Below, one piece after another: positions 23,220 through 36,398 of a DNA stretch of 64,000 bases (position 1 is the stretch's first letter; each line of letters starts with the position of its first letter). Origin of the DNA: Quercus robur (taxonomy: Eukaryota > Streptophyta > Magnoliopsida > Fagales > Fagaceae); the NCBI RefSeq assembly GCF_932294415.1, contig NC_065536.1:47589854-47653853 (forward strand). The letters are read 5' to 3'. Below the pieces are notes generated by a model, which searched no databases, was not told where the DNA came from, and saw only the letters and a program-made list of their open reading frames with translations. A program made the position numbers and the translations under genes.

Positions 23220-25515
23220 ATAAATCATAACGTTTATATGACTATTCTGGCCGCGTGTTTGTTTGCGTGTGAGAGAGATGCTTACGTAAGCCTGTGGACC
23301 ATCACCAGCAAATCTGAGCCAGGTAGATATATGTGTATAATATTGTCCGGAACATAAAATAAAATAAAAATACGAATTATACCTTCTTCTTTTTTGTTGA
23401 GAGGAATTATACCTTTCTTTTTAAGTTTGGTTTTTTGTTATTTTAGTTCATTTTGATTCTATAAATTCATATTTGTTGTCGCAATTAATTTTTACTCCAT
23501 TTCATTTATATATATATATATATATAAAAGATTTTAATTGAGGAGGACAATTAATTGTGACAACTAATTTTGTGACCAAATTAAACAAAAATGAAATTTG
23601 CCTTGCTAAAAATATGACAATTAACCAAACACTAAAGTGTATAATTTGTATTTTTTATTTTATTAAAAAAGTTTAATAATTCGTAGTACTAAAAATTTTA
23701 ATTTTAATAGTTAATAGGAGTTATAAACTAACAATAAAAACAACTTTTAAGACCAAAATAAACCTTATAAAATCAAAATATTATATTTTTAATAAATCTA
23801 GAGAAGCATACAAGAATTCACACCCCAAAAAAACCTATTTAGATAGCAAATTGTTATGATAAATAAATAAAAAATATATTAATAATTAAATATAGGGAAA
23901 TGTTAACAAACACTATGCCGTGCTTGTTAAGGTTTCCCTAGTATGAGTCCTATATAATAATAAAAAATGAGATAAATGAAAGAAAAAGACTGAAAAAAAT
24001 AACATAAAGCTGCAAAAAAAAAAAAAAAAAAAAAAAAAAAACAATTGTCAGAAAAAAGTCAAAAAAAAAGTTGAAAATTGCTAATAAGACAATAAAATTT
24101 ACCCTTAAGTATAAACCAATAAAAACCTGACAATTCAAATTATTATAAAAATATTAGAAAAGTAACATTATATTCTCTTTTTGTTGAAAATTGCTAATAA
24201 GATAGTAAAATTTATCATTTTTTTACAACTCTCGCGCATGTTACATAGAATAGATTGTGAGTCTACTTTTACAACTCATAACATGGCATGTTGGCAACCA
24301 AAATAATAATAATAATAATGCTAGAAACATATAAAATAATTCACATGGGCTTACCTAACACCTTAACTACTCACAGCTTAAAACATGACACATTATAACA
24401 CAAAATTACGTCATTTTATGTCTTCCTAATATTAATGGACAAAATAATTACGTAAATAGTTGTTGTCCTTGTATTGTTCTTTTTTGCCTAGTACCGTTTT
24501 ATTTTGTATTTTATTAAATTCTCCACTAGACGCCGGTGTTGGTGATGGCATTGCCAAATGGAAATCCTTGTGCCTCCCAAAAAAGAAAAAGGGTTTGGTG
24601 AGAGTCTGGTCCTCGATAATGTCCCCTCTACAGTACGTGCAGTAACCAATCAGATGCTGACAGCTCAGGACAGACAACATGAGGTTTGTCATGCATGCAG
24701 CTACACTTGGGCAAGAGCCGGCGCTGGTCAAATCTCACGCAACATAAACCACTATAGTATATTTTATTTAATTATATATTATTATTAATTATTAATTACT
24801 ATAACGGTAACACGATTTTTAAAACCCAAAAGACGTTAGAATATTTTATTTATTTAATGCTACAAGGATTCTTTTACCTTTGGGTGAAACGGTTTTAATT
24901 TCTTTCTTTCAATTTTCAAGAGCATAAACAATTAATAAGTAGCTTAAAAAAGAGAGAAGCATAGTCATTTTTGGGGAAAATTTATCCTTACCAAATAATC
25001 GTAAATTTCCCCCCTCTTTTTGGTCTTACATGACGATTCTTTCTTAGTTATTATTTTTACAAAAAGTAAATTATAAATTATACATTTAAAGTTTGAGAGT
25101 GTTTAGATTTTATATTATCAAATTTTAGAATTTGAATTTTTTTTTTCTTGAAAATCTACTTTGTTTACATCAGCAGTTTCTTCGACCATATTTTCTATTA
25201 AATGTCATATAAACTTATCACATTATTTTTATTATGTCATGTCATTTTATTTTTATTTTTTAAGGCTATAAAAATGATGTGGCATCAATTTATTTGAACA
25301 AACTAAACAAAGTAACAAGTTTACGTGGCACTTATCGTTATTAGAAAATATAAAAGAATGAACTGTTGATATAAATGAAATAAAACTTCAAATGATAAAA
25401 TCTAAATGTTAAAAGTTTGAAGGCATAAAATCTAAACACCCAAAATTTTTAAGTGTGAAGTTTATAATTTCACGTTTCCCGTTGTTTTTTTTTTTTTTTT
25501 TTTGGAGAAACTTTT
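23220..25515. repeat. Tandem block A1 (2.3 kb)
   Basis: Begins ATAAATCATAACGTTTATATG and is repeated directly at 25516 (ATAAATCAAAACGTTTATATG). The copies are alike over about 2.3 kb with small indels in homopolymers. A moderately GC-rich island near 24530-24730 has short open frames on both strands, but nothing that I recognise as a gene. Confidence 0.9.
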
Positions 25516-26163
25516 ATAAATCAAAACGTTTATATGACTATTCTGGCCGCGTGTTTGTTTGCGTGTGAGAGAGATGCTTATGTAAGCCTGTGGACCATCA
25601 CCGGCAAATTTGAGCCAGATAGATATATGTGTATAATATTGTCCGAAACATAAAATAAAATAAAAATACGAATTATACCTTCTTCTTTTTTCTTTTTTTG
25701 TTGAGAGGAATTATACCTTTCTTTTCTTCCTCTCGGTTTTTTGTTATTTTAGTTCATTTTGATTCTATAAATTCATATTTGTTATCGCAATTAATTTTTA
25801 CTCCATTTCATTTTTTTTTTAAAAGGTTTTAATTGAGGAGGACAATTAATTGTGACAACTAATTTTGTGACCAAATTAAACAAAAATGAAATTTGCCTTG
25901 CTAAAAATATGACAATTAACCAAACACTAAAGTGTATAATTTGTTTTTTTTTTTTTTATTAAAAAAGTTTAATAATTCTTAGTACTAAAAATTTTAATTT
26001 TAATAGTTAATAGGAGTTATAAACTAACAATAAAAACAACTTTTAAGACCAAAATAAACCTTATAAAATCAAAATATTATATTTTTAATAAACCTAGAGA
26101 AGCATACAAGAATTCACACCCCAAAAAAACCTATTTAGATAGCAAATTGTTACGATAGATAAA

Positions 26164-26194
<31 letters not shown>

Positions 26195-27830
26195 AATTAA
26201 ATATAGGAAAATGTTAACAAATACTGTGCGGTGCTTGTTAAGGTTTCCCTAATATGAGTCCTATATAATAATAAAAAATGATATAAATGAAAGAAAATGA
26301 CATAAAACTACTTATAAAATTGAAAAAATGACATAAAAATGCAAAAAAGACAAAAAAAAATGTCAGAAAAAAGTTGAAAACTGCTAATAAGACAATAAAA
26401 TTTAGCCTTAAATATAAACCAATAAAAACCTGACAATTCAAATTATTATAAAAATATTAGAAAAGTAACATTATATTCTCTTTCTGTTGAAAATTGGTAA
26501 TAAGACAATAAAATTTACCATTCTTTTACAACTCTCGCCCATGTGGCATAGAATAAATTGCGAGTCTACTTTTACAACTCATAACATGGCATGTTAGTGA
26601 CCAAAAAAATAATAATAATAATGCTGAAACATATAAAATAATATAAGCGTGTCTTCACATGAGCTCACCTAACACCTTTACTACTCACATCTTAAAATGT
26701 GACAAATTATAACACAAAATTACGTCATTTTATGTCTCCCTAATATTAATAGACAAAATAATTACGTAAATAGCTATTGTCCTTGTATTGTTCTTTTTTG
26801 CCTAGTATAGTTTTATTTAGTATTTTATTAAATTCCCCACTAGACGCTGGTGTTGGTGATGGCGTTGCCAAATGGAAATCCTTGTGCCTCCCAAAAAAGA
26901 AAAAGGTTTTGGTGAGAGTCTAGTCCTCAATAATGTCCCCTCTACAGTTCGTACAATAACCAATCAAGTGCTGATAGCTCAGTCCAGACAACATGAGGTT
27001 TGTCATGCGTGCGGCTACACTTGGGCAAGAGCCGATGCTGGTCAAATCTCTTTCAACATAAACCACTATAGTATATTTTATTTAATTATATATTATTATT
27101 AATTATTAATTACTATAACGGTAACACGATTTTTTAAAACCCAAAAGATGTTAGAATATTTTATTTATTTAATGCTACAAGGATTCTTTTACCTTTGGGT
27201 GAAATGGTTTTAATTTCTTTCTTTTAATTTTTAAGAGCATAAACAATTAATAAGTAGCTTAAAAAAGAGAGAAGCATAGTCATTTTTGGGGAAAATTTAT
27301 CCTTACCAAATAATTGTAAATTGCCCCTCTCTTTTTGGTCTTACATGATGATTCTCTCTTAATTATTATTCTCACAAAAAGAAAATTACAAATTATATAT
27401 TTAAAATTTGAGAGTGTTTAGATTTTATACTCTAAAATTTTAGAATTTCAATTTTTTTTTTTTATGAAATTCTACTTTGTTTACATCAGCAGCTTTTTTG
27501 TCCATATTTTTTATTAAATGTCACATAAACTTATCACATCATTTTTATTATGTCATGTCATTTTATTTTTATTTTTATTTTCATTTTTTTAGGTTATAAA
27601 AATGATGTGGCATCAATTTATTTGAACAAACTAAACAAAGTAACAAGTTTACATGGCATTTATCGGAAAATATAAACGAATGAACTGTTGATATAAATGA
27701 AATAAAACTTCAAATGATAAAATCTAAACGTTAAAGTTTGAAGGCATAAAATCTAAACACCCAGAATTTTAAGGATGAAGTTTATAATTTCACATTTTCC
27801 CAATAAATTTTTTTTTTTTGAGAAACGTTT
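25516..27830. repeat. Tandem block A2
   Basis: Second copy of A1. Its right part (from 26770) is also the start of the larger unit U1 and is found again at 45522-46570. No gene is seen. The following 27830-28930, down to the HIPP stop codon, is AT-rich with homopolymer runs and no gene. Confidence 0.88.
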
Positions 27831-27908
27831 CACAAATAAAGAAACATTACCTAAACTCCAAAATATGCATTGATGGCCTTGTGCTTGTGAAAGAAGATGA
27901 AAACTGCG

Positions 27909-27947
<39 letters not shown>

Positions 27948-28930
27948 AAGAAGAAGAAGAAGATGAAAACTAACCGATTGGGGAATCAATATTTTGATAG
28001 AAAGATATTAAAGTCCTTTCTTGTGTTTTATATAGTTGCAAATATAGTTGGATAAGGAGAAATTCGAATGATGTGGCTCATAATTTATGTAAATGGCATT
28101 ATCTACTCAAAATAAACGGGCTATTAAATATGCTTCTGTAGGATGTTTATTGCCTCGTCAGTTTTCCACAAAGGCAAGTTCTTAGAAAAGGATCATTGTA
28201 ATTTTAAGTTTTTCTTAATTAAATTGTCCTACAATTGAAGAAAAAAATTACAGGATGTTTTGAAAAATATGAATAAAGAGACAATCACTTCATAAAATTT
28301 TTTTGCTAAGCCCCAGGATTAATCTAATGAGTTATGAGTGCAAAATTGGTTTTTTTTTTTTTATATAATTATTATCAAAAATTGGTTATTCTTAACATAT
28401 GAGTCTTGCTCATGTCCCTCTCAATCGAAGGATTTGAATGTATAATATAAGATCTGAAAAATTTTATGTATATGCTTTAGATATGATTGCAATAGCTCTA
28501 TTTTTTTTCTTTTTTTTAACTAAAGTGGACTTTCTATTTCAAAGAATTGTATAATTAGGGTCAATGAAAATGAAGTTGAGATAATAGGATGTCAAAGATG
28601 TGATTAATCATTGCAATGTCCAATCCACGATTGATGTCACATTGAAGGTTCATTTGCTGTATTGGTTAGCTTCACAATATTTCCACTCAGAAAATTCTAT
28701 CAAAATGTGATATAATTCTTCAAGCACAGCGCAATAGTTATTATTATGATTTAAAATAAAAATAATCTTATAATCCTTGCAACATGTGGGGGTGGGGCGA
28801 ATAAGATTAAATATAAGAGAAGAAAAAAATTTGAGTCTATCTCTACCAAAAAAAAGAGAGATAAAGATTTGATGGAAGAGATTTCCTTTTCTTTTCAAAT
28901 ATTCATTCCAGTGATATAATTAAAAGAATT

Positions 28931-30093
28931 TTACATGATTGAACATGAATAAACATTTTCATCACTAAACATTTGATTAGGACAAATATGTTGAGCTGAG
29001 TATTGCGGAGGATAATAGAAAACATTAATTCCCCCTTCTGTGCCTTTTTTATTGTCATTGCCCTTGCCTTGTGATCCTACTTTCTCTCCTTGTTCTTGCT
29101 TCACAATCTCCACATGCTTCCTCAGTCGCTTCTTGATGGATTCAACAAGCTTCGGTGGATCGAATGCGCCTTTCACAATCACTCTTGACGTTTCCTTATT
29201 TGTTTCCACATTTAGAATTCCTATTATGGAAATTTTCAAAGGAAAAAGAAATACATTAACTTAATGTTTCACCCCAAATTTTATTTTTTATTATTTTTTA
29301 TCTCAGTTTGGTTTTAGAATTTCACTTAAGAAAGGAACTAAATAGAGAGATTTACTTACCTTTCATTCTCTCTATACATTTCTTGATATCATTTGCACAA
29401 CCTTCACAATGCATGTACATTTTGAGCACTACAACCTTCACTTGAACCTATATAAAGAAAAGTAAAAATAAGAGAGAAAGCACACACAACTTATTGACAA
29501 ATGGAGAACTATAATAGATTTTTGAAAGAGGAAATTTGGTGCAATTGTAATAGACCTCTTGCTTCTTTTCTGGTTCTTTTTTCTTATTTTTATCCTCTGG
29601 TTTTAGTTTGGGAGAGATAAGCTCAACATTTCTACTGTATTTCTTCTGAAGTGTTTGTAGGGCTTTTAGTGGATCAGCATTTTTCCCCTTCACAACCACC
29701 TTGTGATTTGCACTATCTATCACAACATCTTCCACTCCTAATCATTCATATATGCACAAATTTAATTATCAAAATGAAGAAAAGAACAAAAGACACACAC
29801 ACACATCCACACATATGAAGTGAATCATTCAAACATTACCATCAAGTCTTTTCAAGCATCTAGAAACTTTTTGACAGCATCCTTCACAATGCATGAACAC
29901 TTTCAACACAATTTCTTTATTGGAATTTCCTGTATTTTTCTCTTCCTTTTTTTCCTCACTTTTCATCTCCTCCTTCTCCACTGGCTGCTTATTTTTTCCC
30001 TAGTGAAAAACAAGAAATTTCATTGCCATAGAATAAAAGTATTGACAAGTATAGAGATTGACCAAAAGTGAAATGGTTTCCTACCTTTCCCAT
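28931..30093 (-). CDS. Heavy-metal-associated isoprenylated plant protein (HIPP), copy 1
   Basis: Five exons: 30093-30085 (only Met-Gly-Lys), 29999-29840, 29737-29556, 29447-29360 and 29220-28931. All borders are GT-AG, the phases agree, and the product has 242 residues. Two heavy-metal-associated (HMA) domains bind metal through MHCEGCCQKV (residues 39-48) and MHCEGCANDI (129-138). A Lys/Glu-rich linker separates them, and a similar basic stretch follows the second. The protein ends in Cys-Ser-Ile-Met, a CaaX box for farnesylation, which would anchor it to membranes. This is the standard layout of the plant-only HIPP family of metal carriers or chaperones. The tiny first exon is inferred from the ATGGGAAAG|GT context and is shared by all three copies. 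The gene looks intact. Confidence 0.93.
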
Positions 30094-30161
30094 TTCTTCT
30101 CTTCTTAGTTAGGTTGTGTTGGTGCCAATTGCCACGTTTTACATGGAGTGTCTTCAAACGA

Positions 30162-30172
30162 AATATAAATAA
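30162..30172 (-). promoter_or_regulatory. Likely TATA box of HIPP copy 1
   Basis: On the minus strand the stretch reads TTATTTATATTTC, about 70-80 bases before the start codon. The same stretch precedes copies 2 (near 48880) and 3 (near 57245). Confidence 0.5.
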
Positions 30173-33100
30173 TACTCTATAGTACTGCTCTCACTTTCTC
30201 CTCTCTCTTTTAGGCAATTCTCACTAATATATGTCAATTAATTGTCTTTCCACAAAGAGAGATTACAAGACAAAATGCCATTCACCAAAAATGGACGTCA
30301 TCAACTACAAATATGGAAGCTATCAATTGGTTTTTATAATAATAATTGTTATCAATGAATCATAATAGTTTTCAATGTCTTTTCATTTACCTTTAACCAA
30401 ATGGGTGAAATAGCATAAACATGTCTAGTTGTTTCCTACATATATAATTGATAAAGTTTCCATTAAAATAGGTTGAGTATAGAGAAACAAATAACAAATT
30501 AAGAGCTCTCTCAAAAAAAAAAAAAAAAAAATTAAGAGAGATTTACATGCCTTCTTCATAGTTGACAAATGCTTCTAATGATATGAAAATATGGTAAAAT
30601 AATTTAAATCTATATATTTGTCTGCAAAACAAGTTCTAAAAATTACAACTTTTCAATCTAGCTTAACATATAACACTCAATTTAGCAGTAGATAATATTC
30701 CCAGCTTAAACAAGAGCCCATATTCCTTAGGCTAATAATAATTATAAACAATGGATCATAATTTTTTTAGTTGATAAGTGGATCGTAATTATTATTAGGA
30801 AGGGTCCAATTAACCTTTTCAAAAGATCGACAAGCTTCTTCACGGTCATTTTTTTTATTCCACTTTAATAAAATGGTTGAGTGACATATGAACGCCTCTT
30901 TGTTTGCTTAGGTAATGTAATGTTCATGTATGAGTATATGATATCTTGATTGCTTTAATTACTTTAAATGTTAATAAGTTGGCTCCTCCTTCATCAAATT
31001 AAATAAAAAACCGTTTTAAGTTTTAATTACTTGTTATTAAGTTAATATAAAATCATCTCAATTATCATTCAAACAGTAGTTGTCATCTTCACAGTAGCAA
31101 ATCATAATATGGACTCTATATATATTAGAGTAATATCCAATTGTATATAAATTAACATGAAGGTTTGCCATTTTTTTCTTATTCTTTTATTTTTATTTCT
31201 TTTTTGTAGCAAAATAGTAAAATACATGCTTATATTTAATTATTTTTGGTTCTGAAATCCATAAGATATGTCCAATAATTAATAGCTAACTTGAACAATT
31301 TATTGACAAATTTTTGTATGTATAATTGTACAAATTATCTTATTTATTCTATGATTACTTTTCTTAGTTAAGTTATTTAATTATTAAGATTATTTTATTG
31401 GAATTACACAAAAAGATCCTTAATCAATTATAATTGTAAATTTTGACTTACAAATAAATTATATAAAAATAATAATTACTTTGGACATTTGCCCCAAATA
31501 CTTCTTTCCTATCACATTTTTATCTCTCTAAATCTTCCATATTCACTTGTTTATTAATTTTAAAATTTTAATCATGCTCATCATACATTGATAAAAACTC
31601 CATATATTATTGTAGACACCTCATTTCGCAACCTTAATTAATTTAACCTTGGAGGTAAAATGGTCATTTCCCACACAAAGGGCACAATTGTAATTAAGCC
31701 GTCAAATCTTCGATCACTCTTCATAAATCTTGAGGTTTTTACAATCATAGTGATATGTAATGTGCCTTAATCGGACAATTGGATCGGAAAATATAGGAAA
31801 ATCAAGTTTCAATGGCTAATATGCATTTACCTGATTGAGACTGAGATGTGTGGATTTTCGCTAATTAATTTTGATTGGAAACTAAAATGGCTAATTAAAA
31901 TTAATTGAGTGAAAATTTGTGATTGGTTAAGTCCATACTTATTTATGTGACTTAGTGCATTGAATCAAAATTGGTTATCAAACGCTAAGTGATAATTTGA
32001 TTTTTTTTAATCAATTATCTCAAGAAAAATCATTTTTAAACATCATAATTATCATTCCAAAATATCCAACATCATGAACATCACAATTGTTTAAAACAGT
32101 TTTCTATTTTAATTATAGTATGCCTTTTTGATCTAAACCTCAACATCATTTGCCAGAGCCAAATATGTTGCAAAATCAAAACTTTCGTTCCAAATTAAAT
32201 CTTGTTGCAAATCTCAAAACCTTTTTAAAATCTTATTTAAATTTGGATCTATAGATTAACCTTAATTAATCTCCAATTTAATGTTAGATCTAGGAATTCA
32301 TTTGTTGACGTAAACTCAAAGTGTTGCTTTCATATGCTCAATTACAACTTTAATTTCAAAATAAAATAAATTTCAATTTCCAATATTCCAGTTTCAATTT
32401 GATGCAATGCATTATATGTCTCAAGTGCTATGTCATGTTTGTTTGAAGGGAAATGTAATGAGCCATAATCTAGAACACCAATTTTTACCAAACAGGATAG
32501 ATGCCTAACTCATTTTCACCTTGTAATTTAGTCCCCGAATCTAGTTCTAGGGTTTTAGATTAGTGCTAATTCAATGCAACTTTTTTACTTTGATATATAG
32601 AATGTAACTAGGATTCAAAGTCTCGTACTTTCTTTAAAATGTAACAAGGACCCAAAGCTTTAGAATTTATATCAAATGTAAATTTTTTCAATTATTCAAT
32701 GAAATCCAAATATTCAATTCAATTTATTAAACAAGTCTAAAATTAAAGTTCAAGCCTAACTTTGTTTATAAACAAACAAATATGAATTCGTTTTTTATGA
32801 AGTCAAATCCAAGCTATTTATGAATGACTTGGTTTATTTTATTTACTGTTTCACTTAAAAGTTACTCCTAAAGACATTAGTAAGTGCTAACTTAACCATT
32901 GAGTTATCAACTTCTAGTAAAAAAAATTCTCAAAAAATAAAAATAAAAATAAAAATAAAAATAAAAAACTTCTAGTAAATAATTGTCTTCTCGTATTTTG
33001 ATAGTTGTAGATTTAACAGGGTTAGAAGAAATAACAATGATGTAGATTATAATTTATGTATATGGGTTTATTTATTATTAACGTATTTGTTGGGTGTCTA

Positions 33101-33200
33101 TTGTCTCAGTATTTTCCATATCGCTAGATCTTGAGAAAGGATCTTTCTAATTTTATGTTAATTCTTAATGAAATTGTATTATTATTGGAAAAAAAAAAAA
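30173..33200. other. AT-rich spacer upstream of HIPP copy 1
   Basis: No gene was recognised. The stretch is present in U2 (48890-52970) and in part in U3. At 31613 the phrase TGTAGACACCTCATTTCGC resembles the left end of some plant LTRs, but no partner end was found. Confidence 0.5.
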
Positions 33201-34265
33201 ATGACAAAGCTTGTACATAAGCAATGAGTTATGTGGATGTCGATTATGGATTACGAGCTTATGTTTGTTGGTGGCCGAATATGCTGGAACTCTTACAGGA
33301 TACTGTTGTTCTATGCTTCTATCTACCACAAAGGCGAATTATATGCAGTAAGGGAGATCGCACAAGGCCATTCGTCTTAGAGGACTCGTTACTGTCCATT
33401 TTGGTTCAGCTTTTTGGGCCCAAAAAGCACGTTAGCCGACCCACAAAGCCATTTGTCTTTGAGGCCTTGTTAATTATCCATTCTTCAGCTTTTTGGGCCC
33501 ATAAAGCACATTAGCCAACCCAAAAAGGTGAAATTGTGTGTTTTGGTGAAAAATTTTAAACAAGTGTCCCAAAACGTGTTTTCTAATATTTTTGCGTGGC
33601 ACCTGTCAAGCTGCAATTGCAAAAAGCAACAATCGCTTTAGTTGAAACTAAAATATTGCCATTGAAAAGCTGTGCACTTCTCCTAAAATTACCCTCTGTT
33701 TTTCTATAAAACCCAACTTCACCCTTTATTATTCTAAAGATAAAACACACTTTAATTTCAGCTAATCTCGCATCTCACTCCTCTATGCTTGTCAAAGGCA
33801 ACGACAGAGCACACCTGGTGACCAAAAAAAAAAAAAAAAGAGAGAGATTACCACTCAGCGTTTTTATTTTTACCATCTTTATCAAATGCTTTTTTTTTTT
33901 AAGCCCAATTTTATATCTCACTTTTTTTTAGCCCAATTTCATACTCCACTTTTTAAAACTGCAACTTTTTTTAATCATAAACTTTTAGTCCAATTTCATA
34001 TCTCACTTTTTAAAACTGCAACTTTTTTTAATCAACTTTCATGATGCTACATTATGATAATCAGAATGCAATTCATTTGGTAGAAAATAACCGTGCAATA
34101 ATAAAACCTATCGATATGGATATCACAATATCAAAGAAATCCTTTATTTTATGGATATATTTTTGTAGAAATTTCACACTACTGAAAATGCCTCTAATAT
34201 GTTAACAAAACCAGGGCCGGCTCTATGGTGGAGCAAAAAATGCAACCGCCTAAGGCCCCAAGTAA
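33200..34265 (+). pseudogene. Fossil Ty1/copia RNase H region in U1
   Basis: Scattered residues match the copia RNase H and its tail. They include GYVDVDY-like and LTGY segments, LSTTKANYM, then YDNQNAIHLVENN (about 34055-34095) and ENASNMLTKP at the 3' edge. The piece is small and badly broken, with several breaks. A block of about 80 bp is duplicated inside it (33361 and 33442). It predates the U1/U2 duplication, since U2 has the same relic. An hAT-type element lies in its 3' edge in U1 only. Confidence 0.6.
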
Positions 34266-34804
34266 AAAAAAGGCCCCTAAATTTTAATCAATAGGATTAT
34301 TTATAATCAATAAATAAAATAAATTTTTTTATTAGATGAAAAAAAAATAAAAAAATAGAGAAAAATGCAACGTCGTCCACAATATTTTTCACAACACTTG
34401 TACAACTAATGCTAAGTAGAAAGTTATTACAGCCTATTGTTGATGGCAAAAAAATAATTATAGTGATATTTTTAAATAAAAAACAAAAAGCAGTTTAAAA
34501 TCTAGGATTTGTTGTAAAAAATATTGTGAATGTTGCACTTCTAAAAAAAAGAATAATAATAAGAGTTTAATTAGCAAACTTTTACTAGTTTTCATCTAAA
34601 TCTACCACTAACACCACTGTTTTACTTACCACTATCAATCTACCACATCAACAAGTATGAAAAATTTTGTCAAATTTTTTTTGTCTTAAAAATTCAAAAA
34701 AAAAAAAAAATTCTATGTAGTTCATGTTAATTAGTAGTAATATTGCATCTAAATAAGATGATTAATTTTCGCCTTAAGCCCCCAAATGCATTAAGCCGCC
34801 CCTG
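34212..34804. mobile_element. hAT-type non-autonomous DNA transposon
   Basis: The 593-bp insertion has ends CAGGGCCGGCTC and, on the other strand, CAGGGGCGGCTTAA. It is flanked by the 8-bp duplication AACAAAAC (34204-34211 and 34805-34812). U2 has the empty site, GTTAACAAAACCCATG, near 54010. An 8-bp duplication and CAGGG ends are typical of hAT elements. No transposase is encoded. Confidence 0.9.
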
Positions 34805-35009
34805 AACAAAACCCATGTTTTAGATAACTTTATAAGGGGTATGTGAAAGCATTAGAGGAGGGAGTGGCAATGGTATTAACTATTGAGCCTCTACCAAACA
34901 AATAGCTCCTTTGCTTGCCTAAATCCACTTTCGGAACCCAGTCACGTTCCAAATGCAAGCTGGTATTAACTAGGCCATGCATTGCATATTAAGAAACATG
35001 CAATCTTGT

Positions 35010-35048
35010 GTTTTATTTTATTTATTTATTTATTTATTTATTTATTTT
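35010..35048. repeat. (TTTA)n microsatellite
   Basis: About eight TTTA units, much shorter and altered in U2 near 54230. Confidence 0.7.
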
Positions 35049-36398
35049 GATGAATAAGAAACATGCAATCTTGATCAAGAAAAGAATGGTTCACTAATAA
35101 GGTTGGCAATGATCACGAGTCTTGCTGTCATAATCATACATACAAGTAGCACATAATTATATATTGTCATGTTATTTGATAAGAAAATAAATACTGATTT
35201 TGCATTGCTGAGAAATTCTTGAACCTTACCGGAAAGTGGAAATTTCACTGACCAAAGTTTATAAGCGAACATAATTAACTACATAACGCAGAATGCTTAG
35301 ACAGCAGAAAAGGAATTGTTACTTGTTAAGTTGTTCCTTCCCAAAACTATATTCATACTACTTGGGACCAAGCAAGAAAAGCACTAATCTGCCTTCTTAT
35401 TATCTGTTGGCTGGGATTTGTTAATAACTGCAGAACGCTTGTCTTCCGCAGTCTTGGCACGAATCTCATCCCTTTCCCTGAAATTCCTCTCAAAGGCCCC
35501 TGGAAGGAATCGTGGAATCAAAAACCCGAACAGGTTGATTGAGAAATACACTAGATTGGCAACTGCAAGGCTCCTCCCGAACCAAAACCAAGCAATGTTC
35601 TACACCACCAACACAAAATCAATCAGAACATTAACTCGTAAAAGAGTAAATAAATTTAATGACAAGCTAGTTCCTCTTGAAAAAAAAAAAGTTGGAATTT
35701 GGTTTTAAGGAGTAAGCTTTAAGGTTGGAGTTGAAATTGGGAGCTTTTAGGGGAAAAAAAAATATACAATTCATTGTTCACACTTCATGAATCCCTAATT
35801 TTGAAATACTATTTAATATAATTTACGAAAACTCAAGCTTTACAAGTACAAATACTTTCTGCTGACCATTGATATGGTTTATTGGCACTTAGTACCTAGT
35901 GGCTGAAGAGGAGGGGAGGGGTTTGAGTAGTAGCTAATGTAGACAATTCTAAGCAATAAGCTCCAATAATAATAATTATAATAATAATAAATAAATCAAT
36001 TAATTAAAGTACTAATATATTCTACTTCCTAGAGCAACGCCAATATGCCAAATGGCACAAAGATACAAAATAGGATAGAAAGAATTGATTTCATGGTTAA
36101 ATTTTATTTCTTAGAATATCTCAATTGAGCCATTTCAAATAAGGAGTATTGAGAAACAAAAATTACCTTAAGTTGGGCATTTGCAGGCAGTGTTTTGTTA
36201 ACCCACACGTCCTTTATCCAATCAATGATTACAAAGACCCTCCGAACTGTATAGAGCAATGGAACCAATGCTCTCACTGGTGGTGAAAACAAATACAGCC
36301 CAATAATGATGTTCTTAGTGAGTATCTTAAAAGAGAGTAAGAACAAGTGAGGTGTTGCTGATCGAACTGCATGTTCATCTCCTCTAGCAAACCCACCC

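Noticed and set aside
31613-31760. LTR-like left end TGTAGACACC
   Set aside because: No matching right end, second copy in the same unit or primer site could be found, so no element was called.
33224-33514. A 96-codon host gene in U1 and U2
   Set aside because: Other frames of the same stretch give copia RNase H residues, and part of it is an internal 80-bp duplication; it is a relic, not a new gene.
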